A stretch of 64,000 nt of DNA from JADKFD01 sp050250665. Lineage in GTDB: Bacteria; Pseudomonadota; Gammaproteobacteria; Xanthomonadales; SZUA-5. A program made the translations under genes and the position numbers. Of this stretch, positions 18,096-26,950 are shown in pieces. The DNA lies in NCBI GenBank assembly GCA_050250665.1, contig JBFWOF010000015.1, positions 1-64,000 on the forward strand, written 5' to 3'. Every line of letters starts with the position of its first letter. The first letter of the stretch is position 1. The notes under the pieces were generated by a model. That model did no database searches and was not told the origin of the DNA. It was given only the letters and a program-made list of their open reading frames with translations.

Positions 18096-19391
18096 TCAGC
18101 CCCGGCGCATTCGCAGCGCCCGCCACAGCTCGTTGCGCCAGAACATGGCAAAGGCGGTGAGCATGCCGCGATCCAGCTTCGCCGGCAGCCCGTCGGCCAG
18201 TCGATGGATGTTCTCGTAGTACCACTGCTGGCCGCCGAGCACATTGATGACCCGCATCAGCGTGTATCGGCTGGTCGGTGAACGCCAGCCGCGTTCGGCC
18301 AGATGCAGGCCGGCCTCGAAGGCGGGCAGGGCGTCGATCTCGCTCGCCAGCAACTGCCTGGGCGAATCCGCATGGGTGCATACCGGGCGGGCAATGCCGA
18401 TGACATCGCAGACCCCATCGGTCAGCGCCTGAACCATGCCGGCGCGGGAGCGGAAGCCGCCGGTCACCATCAGCGGCATCCGCGCGATCTTGCGGATGTC
18501 CTCGGCATAGGACAGGAAATAGGCCTCGCGCAGGCGCGTGCTGGCGCGCACCGGCATCACCGAATCGGGCTTGCCCTCCATGCCGAGCAGGCGCGGCTGC
18601 TCGTAGGTGCCCCCGGAGATCTCCAGCAGATCGATGCCCTCCGGATTCAGCAGTTCGACCACCTTGAGGCAGTCCGCGTGGCTGAAACCACCCTTGCGGA
18701 AATCGTCCGAATTGAGCTTGACCGAGATCGGGTAGTCGCTGCCGACCGCCTGGCGTACGGCACGCAGAATCTGGATCAAAAAGCGCGCCCGATTCTCGAT
18801 GCTGCCGCCATATTCATCCTCGCGCCGGTTGGTCACCGGCGACAGGAAGGAACTCAGCAGATAGCCGTGGGCCGAGTGGATCTGCACGCCGCCGAAACCG
18901 CATTCGCGGGCAATGACCGCCACCTGCGCAAAGCGCCGCACCAGTTCAGCGATTTCCTCGACACTCAGCGCCACCGGCCGGGCGTAGTTGCCGAGCAGAT
19001 CCAGTTGCACGGCAGAGGGCCCACGGGGACGACCGGTCACATAGCGCGGCGACTGCCGGCCCGCGTGCGAGATCTGCATCCACAGCGCATTGCCGGCCAC
19101 GCTGCCGGCCTGCGCCCACGCCCGCAGCCGTTCGCGAGCCTGTGCCGATACCGTGTGCGGGTGACTGGGATCGATCACCACATTGGCCGGGTTCTCGAGC
19201 ACCGAGTGTTCGATCATGACGTTGCCGGTCAGCGACAGGCCGATCCCGCCCTCACTCCATCGTCGATAGAGCTGCGCCAGGCGCGGCGTGGCCAGATGCT
19301 CGCGGTCCGCCAGGCCCTCGGTCATCGCCGCCTTGGCCAGACGGTTGGGCAAAGTCACGCCGCAGGGCAGGGTGTAGGGCTGTTCGATCAT
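18096..19391 (-). CDS. NADH:flavin oxidoreductase, old yellow enzyme family
   Basis: FMN-dependent TIM-barrel oxidoreductase of 431 residues, predicted to reduce activated alkenes or a related substrate in the cytoplasm. The opening LPCGVTLPNRLAKAAMTEGLAD is typical. QISHAGRQSP, GGVQIHSAHGYLLSSFLSP and TNRREDEYGGSIENRARF are the OYE substrate and FMN-binding blocks, and VTGGFRSRAGM with IGIARP form the phosphate site. I chose the ATG at 19391 because the residues upstream do not match the family. It follows the Toprim gene by 32 bp and may be the last gene of that transcript, although its role looks unrelated. Confidence 0.88.
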   Translation of the reverse strand: MIEQPYTLPCGVTLPNRLAKAAMTEGLADREHLATPRLAQLYRRWSEGGIGLSLTGNVMIEHSVLENPANVVIDPSHPHTVSAQARERLRAWAQAGSVAGNALWMQISHAGRQSPRYVTGRPRGPSAVQLDLLGNYARPVALSVEEIAELVRRFAQVAVIARECGFGGVQIHSAHGYLLSSFLSPVTNRREDEYGGSIENRARFLIQILRAVRQAVGSDYPISVKLNSDDFRKGGFSHADCLKVVELLNPEGIDLLEISGGTYEQPRLLGMEGKPDSVMPVRASTRLREAYFLSYAEDIRKIARMPLMVTGGFRSRAGMVQALTDGVCDVIGIARPVCTHADSPRQLLASEIDALPAFEAGLHLAERGWRSPTSRYTLMRVINVLGGQQWYYENIHRLADGLPAKLDRGMLTAFAMFWRNELWRALRMRRG

Positions 19392-19423
19392 GGCCTTCAG
19401 GCAAACGCAGGGAATGGTCGAGT

Positions 19424-20305
19424 CTAACCGGCGCTCGCGCCCAACCAGATCGCTTCCTGTTCCAGCGCGGCGCCCTCTGTCGCCATGAGCTCGCAGAGTG
19501 CAGCAATATCCGGCTCCAATCCCGCAGATTCCAGCGCTGCCCGGGCGCGCTCGACATCGGCCCGGGTGCGCACCCATAAGGCCCGGTTGCCAAAGCGCCG
19601 CAGCAGATCGCGCCAACCGGGCATCAGCCAGAAACGGCAATGACCTCGGGTGGCGGATCGCAGTCTGGCGTAGTTGAGCAATCCGGTGCCATCGTAGTCG
19701 GCAAACAGCACAACCCGGGGTGCCGGTCGCGTGCGGGCCAGCCAGTCCAGCAATTCGCCACTGAGTTGGCCGGCATAGTAAGCGACCGTGGCCGGGCCAG
19801 CATCGGGAAACCAGTCGAGCCTGTCGAACAAAGCCTGATTCTCGACCAGCCACAAGGGCTCATCGGTGCTCCAGTCATCCTCGGCCGACAGGGCCAGAGC
19901 GGCAGCCCCGCTGTCACGAACCGGCGTGGACAGATCCAGCGCCCTCCCGTTACGACGCCAGTACACCGGCGCACCGACGGTCTTGATCAGCAGATAGCTC
20001 TGCGCATGCCGATGGCGCTGTCCCTTGCTGTCGCGGCTGACGCCGATATTGCTCGACCGTGCCGGCAGTTCTGAGTCGATCGCCTCGGGCGCCAACGGCC
20101 GCAGGGCCAGCAAATGCTCTTCCAGAATGAGCCGTTGACGCAGTCGGTAAACACTGCCGCCGCCCTTGGGCTCACGACTGAGCGCGCCGGTGCGCATCGC
20201 CAACTGATCCAGCGCCCGCCGTTGCGCTTCACTCAGCGCGCTGGCCGGCAGCTCGTCGGCAGCATTCAGCAGCTTCTCCAGCGCGGCAACCAGCGCGCGA
20301 CTCAT
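19424..20305 (-). CDS. Toprim-domain protein of the SMC-like complex (JetD/MksG-like)
   Basis: Protein of 293 residues and probable nuclease subunit. The C-terminal half shows the Toprim signature: E155 in LWLVENQALF and the D-x-D pair D203/D205 in VVLFADYDGTGLLNYARL. This is followed by FWLMPGW. The N-terminal 100 residues look like a partner- or DNA-binding region (RQRLILEEHLLALRP). Its ATG overlaps the stop of the SMC-like gene by 4 nt (ATGA), which indicates translational coupling. In Wadjet and MksG systems the Toprim subunit cuts plasmid DNA held by the SMC complex; that role is inferred here from context and motif. Similarity to classical JetD is limited, so the family name is tentative. 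Confidence 0.7.
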   Translation of the reverse strand: MSRALVAALEKLLNAADELPASALSEAQRRALDQLAMRTGALSREPKGGGSVYRLRQRLILEEHLLALRPLAPEAIDSELPARSSNIGVSRDSKGQRHRHAQSYLLIKTVGAPVYWRRNGRALDLSTPVRDSGAAALALSAEDDWSTDEPLWLVENQALFDRLDWFPDAGPATVAYYAGQLSGELLDWLARTRPAPRVVLFADYDGTGLLNYARLRSATRGHCRFWLMPGWRDLLRRFGNRALWVRTRADVERARAALESAGLEPDIAALCELMATEGAALEQEAIWLGASAG

Positions 20306-23064
20306 GCCGGCGTGTCTTCGTTCAAGGGCTCCAGGATCTGCCAGCTGCGCCAGCTGATGTGGTTGTCACCGTTGACGGTGGTGATCGGAACGCAGTAACG
20401 CGCCGTGACCAGGGGAGTCGGCGAGGCAAAGATCAACGCGAATCCGAATTCGGCAGCCGTGTCGATCAGATGCCGTTGGTTGCGCAGATCCAGCGCCGAG
20501 GCCTCGTCGACATAACAGACCGCCTGGACCTGGTGACGCTTGTCCTGCATCAGATGCAGCAAGGCCAGTCCGGTCACCAGCTTGGCCATCAGCACCGTGC
20601 CATTGGACGCGGCGCTGTCGATATCGCCAAAGGCTTCTTCCGGCCGACCCTTCTTGCCGACCACGAACTGCAGTCGGAACAGATGCTCCACGCGCAGACA
20701 GCCCTTCTCTTCGCCGACCCGGATCAGCAATGACTTGGCACGATTCACGGTGGCATCGTCGAGTACGGTGGCGTGGTTGAACAGCTCGAAACTCTGGCCG
20801 CTCTGCACCTGCTCGGCGGTGCTGATCAGGGCATTGATGGCCTCGACCAGCGCCGTTTCCTCGACTGGATCGATGCGAAACACGGACAGATCGGATAGCT
20901 GCCGACGATTGACCAACCGGTTGAAGTCGCGCATGCGGCTCTGGAATGCCAGCAGGCCATCGCGCAGCTCACGCAGGCAAAGCGTGACATTGACCACGGC
21001 ACTGCGCGCCTTGCGCTCCAGTGCTTCGGCCTCCTGCGGCAGCAGACTGGCGAAGTCGATCATGCGACCAATCTCCTGCTCGCTGCCGCCGAGGAACTGG
21101 AACTTGGTCAAACCGCCGGCATGCAGCTGTGCTCGCAGGGTTTCCAGTTGCTGATCCAGCCGCAGCAGCTCGCTGCAATCAGACAGATAGCTTTCCAGCA
21201 GGCCGCGCAGCTGAGCCAGACCCGGTTCCTTCGTGCTGATCCAGGGCGTGTGCGGCAGATCGGCCAGATGGACGAAGGTCGGGCCATCATCGCGACGCTG
21301 CTCGCGGCGCTGCACGATCACCCGATGGTCATCGCGCAGGGCCTGCAACTCGCCTTGCAGCTCGCGCTCGTTCTGGCGCAGGGCCCGATCATGGCCGCGA
21401 GCGCGCTCGATCTGCGCATGGGTCTGTTGCAGCTGCTCGTCGAGCGCGCCGAGCTCTTGCTGACGCGCGGCGCTGGTTTCGGCGAGCTGCCGGTACTCGT
21501 CGTATCGCGCCAGTCTGGCTTTCTGGTGGTCGACGTCGTCTTGCAGACGGTCCTTCTCACGCTGCGCCTGAGCGAGGTCGCGAGCGGTGGCCAGTTCCTG
21601 ATTCAAGCGCGCAATCTGCGCCTCGACTTCACTCAGTCGCTGCGCAAGCTCGGCGGCATCCGGCTGGCTGTGCTGAGGCTTGAGTGCGCCGAGCTGCAGG
21701 CGCAAGCCGGGCAGCTCCAGCGTGTCGTCGGCACTCGCCAACCACTGTTGCAGTGCCGGGGCGTCGGCGCTGAAACCCTCGCTGCCCAGGGTCAGTACCT
21801 GCGCGCTCAAGGCGCGATTGAGCCGCTCCAGCTGCGGCGCCTCGAGCGTGGACTGCAGGTACAGATAGAGATTGTGCGAGAGATGCGCCTGGGTGCGCTG
21901 CAGTTGCTCCTGCTCGCGCTTCGCCGCTTCGATTTCACGGGCGATGGCAGCGGCGCTGCGGCTACTCGCACTGTGCAAATGCGCGGTCTGCTGGTCCAGT
22001 CTGGTCTGCGCCAGCTGCAATGCCGATTCCAGATCGGCGCGGCCGCTGAGCAGGGCAAACTCGTTTTCGAGTTCAAGACAGCGCTGCTGGCGCTGATTGG
22101 CCTCACCCAGCTGACGAGTCAGATTCGCGCGACTCTCGGACAGGCTCTGGACCCGGGTCAGCTGCTCGTCCAGCTCGCTCTCGACCGCCTTGATGCGCTC
22201 GGCCAGTTCACGCTCGGACCGCTCGTAGTGCGCCTGCCAGGCGGCGAGCAGATGATCGAGTTGCGGCCGCTGGACCAGCAGCTTGCCGCGCAGGGTCAGT
22301 CGCTTGCCCTGCAACTGCTCCATCGCTTCGATCTGTCCCCGCTGGCGCAGCGCCGCTTCGTACTGGGCGCGATCGGCGTTGACCTCGGCGAAGGCCTTGT
22401 CCCACTCGGCCTTGAAGTCGATGTCCGAATCGGGCAAGTCGCGACGGAAGATGGTTAGCAGATAGTCCTTGACCTCGGCCGAGCGCAATCGATCCAGACG
22501 CAGCGTGCGTGTCAGTACCCGCCGGTAGGCGTCGGCCTGGCTGGGATGGTCGAGCTTGAACAGCGTGATGTCGGGTTCGTTGTCGCTGGCACGACGGCGG
22601 CTGCCGAAGATGGCCTCGGTGAATTCACGGGTGCTGTAGCTGTGCACCAGTTTGCCTGAGCGCGCCAGGTGCGCATGCAGTTGCGGCTGCGCCACCTGAG
22701 CGCCACTGGGCAAGCGAAAGTCGTCGAGTTCCAGTTGTCCACGGTAGGCGAAATAGCTGTAGTCGTGACCTACGCCCTTGCCGACGCAGCCGAGCACCAC
22801 GCTGCCGTGCGGCAGGGCCACCTCCAGCAGGATGTAGGCGCTGTTATTGGGGAAATAGAAGCGCCGGCTGGTCTCCAGATCGTGCGCGCCGAAATCCATC
22901 TGACGGCGATCGACGATCAGCAGAAACTGCAGGGCGTTGATCAGACTGGTCTTTCCGGCATTGTTCGGCGCGATCAACGAGACCGCTGCGTCCAGTGGCA
23001 GCTCGGCGCGTCTATAGCCGGCGCTGCCGAGCAAGGCCAGACGCTTGAAGCCATAGGGGCTCAC
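20302..23064 (-). CDS. SMC-like ATPase (JetC/MksB-like)
   Basis: Protein of 920 residues with split ATPase heads around a long coiled coil, the motor of a condensin-like complex. Walker A is APNNAGKTS at 32-40. A coiled coil of Gln/Arg/Leu/Glu heptads fills about 230-650 (ERELAERIKAVESELDEQLTRV; QREKDRLQDDVDHQKARLARYDEY). The signature helix is near SAASNGTVLMAKLVTGLALL, and Walker B is AVCYVDEAS near 848-856. Both boundaries overlap neighbours by 4 nt (ATGA). The head carries NNAGKT rather than the usual NGSGKT, so this may be a divergent Wadjet type. It could also be called a RecF/SbcC-like ATPase, but the four-gene context favours MksB/JetC. Confidence 0.8.
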   Translation of the reverse strand: MSPYGFKRLALLGSAGYRRAELPLDAAVSLIAPNNAGKTSLINALQFLLIVDRRQMDFGAHDLETSRRFYFPNNSAYILLEVALPHGSVVLGCVGKGVGHDYSYFAYRGQLELDDFRLPSGAQVAQPQLHAHLARSGKLVHSYSTREFTEAIFGSRRRASDNEPDITLFKLDHPSQADAYRRVLTRTLRLDRLRSAEVKDYLLTIFRRDLPDSDIDFKAEWDKAFAEVNADRAQYEAALRQRGQIEAMEQLQGKRLTLRGKLLVQRPQLDHLLAAWQAHYERSERELAERIKAVESELDEQLTRVQSLSESRANLTRQLGEANQRQQRCLELENEFALLSGRADLESALQLAQTRLDQQTAHLHSASSRSAAAIAREIEAAKREQEQLQRTQAHLSHNLYLYLQSTLEAPQLERLNRALSAQVLTLGSEGFSADAPALQQWLASADDTLELPGLRLQLGALKPQHSQPDAAELAQRLSEVEAQIARLNQELATARDLAQAQREKDRLQDDVDHQKARLARYDEYRQLAETSAARQQELGALDEQLQQTHAQIERARGHDRALRQNERELQGELQALRDDHRVIVQRREQRRDDGPTFVHLADLPHTPWISTKEPGLAQLRGLLESYLSDCSELLRLDQQLETLRAQLHAGGLTKFQFLGGSEQEIGRMIDFASLLPQEAEALERKARSAVVNVTLCLRELRDGLLAFQSRMRDFNRLVNRRQLSDLSVFRIDPVEETALVEAINALISTAEQVQSGQSFELFNHATVLDDATVNRAKSLLIRVGEEKGCLRVEHLFRLQFVVGKKGRPEEAFGDIDSAASNGTVLMAKLVTGLALLHLMQDKRHQVQAVCYVDEASALDLRNQRHLIDTAAEFGFALIFASPTPLVTARYCVPITTVNGDNHISWRSWQILEPLNEDTPA

Positions 23065-23642
23065 GGAAGCTCTCCTTCCGCCGAGACGTCGCCCTCGTTG
23101 GCGGAGGAGTCGTCATCACGCGCCAGCGCCTCGAAGCGGTCCAGATAGCGATACACCGAAGGCAGCAATCGCCAGGCCTGACCCTCGGCCTCGGCAAATC
23201 CATAATTCACCGCGCTGCGCATGATCACCGCCAACAACTCCGGGTCAGCCAGCGCCTCGGCTTCCAGCAGCAGCTGGTGCTTTTCGATCAACTCGGTCAA
23301 CAGCGCCCGGTCGATGCGCCAGTCGGCAAAACGCCCCAGATGGCGGCCGGCGTCGGCCTGGTGTTCGAAGATCAGCAGCAGCAACAGGGCCAGATGGCGG
23401 GTGGCCTTGGACATGGCGCTGCTGCTGTCATCAAAATGGAACCAGGCAAAGCCGCGGTCATCGATACGCAGGTCAAATCCCAGTCGCGCAAACAGCAGTT
23501 CGTAGGCGTCGCGTTCCCGCTCCAGTTCGGACCACAGTGCCATATCGTGCAAGCGATTGAGATGGCGACCGGCATTGAGCGCAGCGAACAGTTCGGCGAG
23601 CGCGCCGAGCTTGTCCAGATTGACATTCACGGCAGCACTCAT
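23061..23642 (-). CDS. KITE-type subunit (JetB/MksE-like)
   Basis: Protein of 193 residues, rich in helices, with winged-helix-like segments: ALAELFAALNAGRHLNRLHDMALWSELERERDAYELLFARLGFDLRIDD. The pattern LFxxLNxGRHLNR...YxLLFxRLGF is what I associate with MksE/JetB subunits, and the size fits. It sits between the kleisin-like and SMC-like genes with 4-nt overlaps on both sides, the expected order in MksFEB and JetABC operons. The C-terminus is acidic. The assignment rests on length, order and a short pattern. Confidence 0.68.
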   Translation of the reverse strand: MSAAVNVNLDKLGALAELFAALNAGRHLNRLHDMALWSELERERDAYELLFARLGFDLRIDDRGFAWFHFDDSSSAMSKATRHLALLLLLIFEHQADAGRHLGRFADWRIDRALLTELIEKHQLLLEAEALADPELLAVIMRSAVNYGFAEAEGQAWRLLPSVYRYLDRFEALARDDDSSANEGDVSAEGELP

Positions 23643-24883
23643 GCGTCGACCAGGGCATGCGCATGATAGGTAACACGCAAGCGCTGAAGCTCGCGCTGGG
23701 TGCTTTGATCGGCAATGCGCAACTGCCAGTCATGCCGAACCAATAGCGCGTGATAGAGCCTGAGCAGGGTGCTGTCGCTGTAGTTCGGGAATCTCTGCTG
23801 CAGCCAGATCAGCAGATCGTTCACCGGCACGGCCGATTTCAGCTCCGCCAACAATGCGCTCTCATCGACATACTCCAGATCAAAGGTCGCCACCGGCGCG
23901 GCGTCATCGGGAAAGCCCACCGTGGGCGGCTGGTACTCCAAGGCCTCGGCCATCCAGGCACCTACGGCAGGACTGACGCTGATTCGACGCGGCTGATCGC
24001 GACGCCAGCGCGGCAGATCACGGGCCCGCAAGGTGGCAAGGAGTCCGCGCTTGCGTACCCGACCCAGCAGCAGGCTGACCGCACCCGACAAGCTGTCGTG
24101 CTGGCGGATTTCCTCGCGCAGCGGCAGCAGCGTATCCGAGCACTGCTTGAGCACCTCTCGACCGAGCCGGCGCAGCTCCTTGACGCGAAACGACACCTGC
24201 CGCAGGTTCTGGCGGTCGCCATACAGCCCGCCCTGAACCGTCAGGGTTTCCACAGCGTGATCAAGGGCCTGCTCGGCCGCTTCCAGATGTCGGTAGAAGG
24301 TGCCGCCGGGGCCGGTGTCCATCATCTCGGCCATCGGTTCGACATAGCGATCGAAAGCTTCGAGCACTTCGCGATAGCGTCGGGCGATGGGCAGATTGGC
24401 GTCAGCGGATTTGGCGCGTTCGGCGATCTCCAGGATGGCGTGGCGATCCTGATCCAGCTGCTGCGCGATCTGTCGGAACAATTCGGCGAGCTGAAAACCA
24501 GCCTGCCGCAGCTGATCGAAATCGCGCGATTGCAAACCCTCAAGCAGGCGCGCACTGGACTGGGTGATGGCCTGCACGCGCGCCTGCAGCACTTCGGACA
24601 AGCCCAGTTCGTGTTCGCGAGTCAGGCCGCGGGCAAAATCGAGCACCAGCGGATGCAACTGCAGCAGGGTGTCACGTGGCAAGACCTGCAGCAGATCGGC
24701 TGCGATCATCTGCCGCAGCGCGGCCTCTCGCGACTCCAGCGTTCGCTCGGGCCCAGTGCGGGTGAGGATCGCCAGCACCTGTTCCGGCGTAAATGCCGCG
24801 TGCTCGCGGGCTGCCAATACCAGATGCTCAACCACCTCCCAGTGCGCGTGCAAAGCATTGATCAGAGTCTTCGGGCTGGCCAC
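23639..24883 (-). CDS. Kleisin-like subunit (JetA/MksF-like)
   Basis: Protein of 414 residues, first gene of the four-gene overlapping set. Residues 1-90 look like a winged-helix domain (MASPKTLINALHAHWEVVEHLV ... LQVLPRDTLLQLHPLVLDFARGL). Long helices follow (LSEVLQARVQAITQSSARLLEGLQSRDFDQLRQAGFQLAELFRQIAQQL). The C-terminus (LLIWLQQRFPNYSDSTLLRLYHALL) could be the second winged helix that contacts the SMC head. This is the architecture expected of a JetA/MksF kleisin, but I cannot confirm homology by eye. It overlaps the next gene by 4 nt. Confidence 0.6.
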   Translation of the reverse strand: MASPKTLINALHAHWEVVEHLVLAAREHAAFTPEQVLAILTRTGPERTLESREAALRQMIAADLLQVLPRDTLLQLHPLVLDFARGLTREHELGLSEVLQARVQAITQSSARLLEGLQSRDFDQLRQAGFQLAELFRQIAQQLDQDRHAILEIAERAKSADANLPIARRYREVLEAFDRYVEPMAEMMDTGPGGTFYRHLEAAEQALDHAVETLTVQGGLYGDRQNLRQVSFRVKELRRLGREVLKQCSDTLLPLREEIRQHDSLSGAVSLLLGRVRKRGLLATLRARDLPRWRRDQPRRISVSPAVGAWMAEALEYQPPTVGFPDDAAPVATFDLEYVDESALLAELKSAVPVNDLLIWLQQRFPNYSDSTLLRLYHALLVRHDWQLRIADQSTQRELQRLRVTYHAHALVDA

Positions 24884-24958
24884 GGCTACAGCAGATCACC
24901 GGCTGATAGGATGGCCCATTCTCTCAGCTCCCGACCGTTCCAGGGAGCCAAACCGGGA

Positions 24959-25867
24959 TTAGCTGCGCAGCGCCTGCACCATGGCTTCGCGCAAGTCCGG
25001 GCGCCCGCTCAGGGGATCGCCGGGATTGCGCAGCGCCAGCAGATCGTCGGCGCGTTGGCGCACGCCACTCAACGCCTGCGGGTGCGACAGGATGTAGAAG
25101 CGTCCGTCGCGGATGGCGTCGAAGGTCATGCTCGCCACCTCGGCGGCGCTGACCTTGCCCGAGGTCACGGCCTTGCTGGTCATGGCCTGGGCCAGCCGCT
25201 GCGAGGCCGTTGCAGCCTGGGCATTCGCGAGTTCGGCCGGACGGTTGCGATGCGACTCGTGGATGCCGGTCGGCACATAGAAGGGACACAGCACCGAGCA
25301 GCGCAGCTGTTCGGTCACCAGGGCCAGGTCGTGGTGCAGGGTTTCGCTGAGCGAGACCACCGCGTGCTTGGACACGTTGTAGACGCCGCTGGTCGGTGGA
25401 TTCAGTAAGCCGGCCATGGAAGCCGTGTTGACGATGTGGCCGCGATAAGCCGGATCGGCCTTGGCGGCGGCGAGCATGCGCGGCACAAAGGCGCGCAGGC
25501 CATGGATCACACCCCAGAGATTGACCCCGAGCACCCATTGCCAGTCGGCCACGGTGTTTTCCCAGATCAATCCGGCGCTGCCGACGCCGGCGTTGTTGAA
25601 CAGCAGATGCACCAGTCCGAACTCGGCGGCCACCTCAGCCGCCAGCGCCTCCATCTGCGCGCCATCAGCCACATCCACCAGCCGCGACAGCAACCGCGTG
25701 CCGTGCGCCTGCAGTTCATCGGCCGTGTCTTGCAGCGCATCGGCTTGCACATCGAGCAGTACCAGCCTCATGCCGAGCTCGGCGCCCAGACGGGCGAACT
25801 CGCGCCCGAAGCCCGAGCCGGCACCGGTGATGACGGCGACCTTGTCGCGAAAGTCCATGGCGCTCAT
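24959..25867 (-). CDS. Short-chain dehydrogenase/reductase (SDR)
   Basis: NAD(P)-dependent oxidoreductase of 302 residues. The Rossmann motif TGAGSGFG is at about 14-21, NNAG follows near 90, and the catalytic YNVSK is near 164 with the preceding Ser in NTASMAG. A C-terminal extension of about 60 residues (FYILSHPQALSGVRQRADDLLALRNPGDPLSG) is typical of a group of SDRs found in lipid or aromatic catabolic clusters. Its ATG overlaps the stop of the upstream SDR by 4 nt. Together with the acyl-CoA dehydrogenase and IclR regulator it probably belongs to an unidentified acyl-CoA degradation pathway. Confidence 0.88.
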   Translation of the reverse strand: MSAMDFRDKVAVITGAGSGFGREFARLGAELGMRLVLLDVQADALQDTADELQAHGTRLLSRLVDVADGAQMEALAAEVAAEFGLVHLLFNNAGVGSAGLIWENTVADWQWVLGVNLWGVIHGLRAFVPRMLAAAKADPAYRGHIVNTASMAGLLNPPTSGVYNVSKHAVVSLSETLHHDLALVTEQLRCSVLCPFYVPTGIHESHRNRPAELANAQAATASQRLAQAMTSKAVTSGKVSAAEVASMTFDAIRDGRFYILSHPQALSGVRQRADDLLALRNPGDPLSGRPDLREAMVQALRS

Positions 25868-26646
25868 ACCGCCGATACGCCGCCATCGACCGCCAGCACC
25901 TGGCCGGTGATGTGCTTGCCGGCATTGGACGCAAACAGCAGCGTGGCCCCCTTCAGATCTTCCTCGTCGCCGAGTCGATTCAGCGGTGCCTGTGCCGCAA
26001 TCGCCTTCTCACCGATGGCGCTGATCAGCCCGTTCGACATGCGTGTCGGAAAGAACCCGGGCGCCAGCGCATTGACGGTGATGCCATGCGCGCCCCATTC
26101 GCTGGCCAGCGCGCGGGTGAAATTGATCACCGCCGCCTTGGAGCTGTTGTAGGCGATGGTCTTCATCGATCCCGGCGGGTTGCCAGCCAGGCCAGCCACT
26201 GAAGCGATGTTGATGATGCGCCCGTGCTTGCGCGGCAGCATCGAGCGCTTGCCGATCGCCTGGGTCAGCAGGAAGACGCCGCGCACATTGAGGTTGAAGA
26301 CCTTGTCCCAGGCCTCGACCGGATAATCCTCCGCCGCTGCGCCCCAGCTGGCACCGGCATTGTTGATCAGGATATCGACGTGGCCGAGGCTATCCATGGC
26401 CGCGTCGGCCAGCGTCCGAATGCCTGCCTCGGCACCGGCGTCAGCCGCGCAAACCTCCACCTGGATGCCGCGCGCCTGCAGGTGACTGCGGGCCGCTTCC
26501 AGTTCATCGGTCTTGCGCGCCGACAGCATCAGTCGTGCCCCGTAGTCACCCAGGGCCTCGGCCATCTGCAGGCCCAGGCCCCGTGAGCCGCCGGTAATCA
26601 AGGCGGTACGGCCGTCGAGATCAAACAGTTTTCGTGCATCAGACAT
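25864..26646 (-). CDS. SDR oxidoreductase, 3-oxoacyl-ACP reductase/gluconate 5-dehydrogenase-like
   Basis: Classical SDR of 260 residues: TGGSRGLG cofactor motif at about 18-25, NNAG near 95, catalytic Ser in NIASVAG and YNSSK near 165, with the C-terminal ITGQVLAVDGG of the beta-ketoacyl reductase-like group. It is the first gene of a leftward pair and overlaps the next SDR by 4 nt (ATGA). The divergent region to its right holds two palindromic operator-like sites and faces an acyl-CoA dehydrogenase. The substrate is unknown. Confidence 0.9.
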   Translation of the reverse strand: MSDARKLFDLDGRTALITGGSRGLGLQMAEALGDYGARLMLSARKTDELEAARSHLQARGIQVEVCAADAGAEAGIRTLADAAMDSLGHVDILINNAGASWGAAAEDYPVEAWDKVFNLNVRGVFLLTQAIGKRSMLPRKHGRIINIASVAGLAGNPPGSMKTIAYNSSKAAVINFTRALASEWGAHGITVNALAPGFFPTRMSNGLISAIGEKAIAAQAPLNRLGDEEDLKGATLLFASNAGKHITGQVLAVDGGVSAV

Positions 26647-26702
26647 GGTTTGGGCCTGGCTGGAGTGGGGGTGCGGGTCATCTGGCGCGGTATCGCCGCC
26701 TC

Positions 26703-26728
26703 GTAGGTCCAGACTTGTCTGGACGCTT
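26703..26728 (+). repeat. Dispersed repeat (family E), half copy
   Basis: GTAGGTCCAGACTTGTCTGG and onward (hairpin CCAGACTTGTCTGG). The same sequence occurs as a facing pair at 58449-58519. Confidence 0.7.
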
Positions 26729-26731
26729 TGT

Positions 26732-26749
26732 GTTCCGCTATATGGAACA
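26732..26749. promoter_or_regulatory. Operator-like palindrome 1 (probable IclR-family site)
   Basis: GTTCCGCTATATGGAACA: arms TTCC/GGAA separated by 7 nt. A near-copy occurs at 26905-26922. The site lies in the divergent control region of the SDR and acyl-CoA dehydrogenase genes. Half-sites of this kind are common among IclR regulators, and one is encoded at 28197-29015. Binding is inferred. Confidence 0.6.
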
Positions 26750-26904
26750 TTATTTCATTGAATGCCACCACTCTACGTCGGCTCACGGTTGTGTTCAAGC
26801 ACTCGGCATGGTGCTCACCGACCCATATCCCGCCGTATTTCTGCATTCCTGCCACTTGCGTGCGCACAGGCAGGAGCCTACGATTACCCACGATCTTGAC
26901 CGTT

Positions 26905-26922
26905 GTTCCGCTATACGAAACA
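26905..26922. promoter_or_regulatory. Operator-like palindrome 2 (probable IclR-family site)
   Basis: GTTCCGCTATACGAAACA, which matches the site at 26732-26749 in all but two positions of the core. It ends 28 bp before the acyl-CoA dehydrogenase ATG, where bound protein would cover promoter or leader sequence. The 26647-26950 gap otherwise shows only the family E repeat. Confidence 0.6.
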
Positions 26923-26950
26923 TATTGCCGACCCTGAAGAGGATCCCCTG

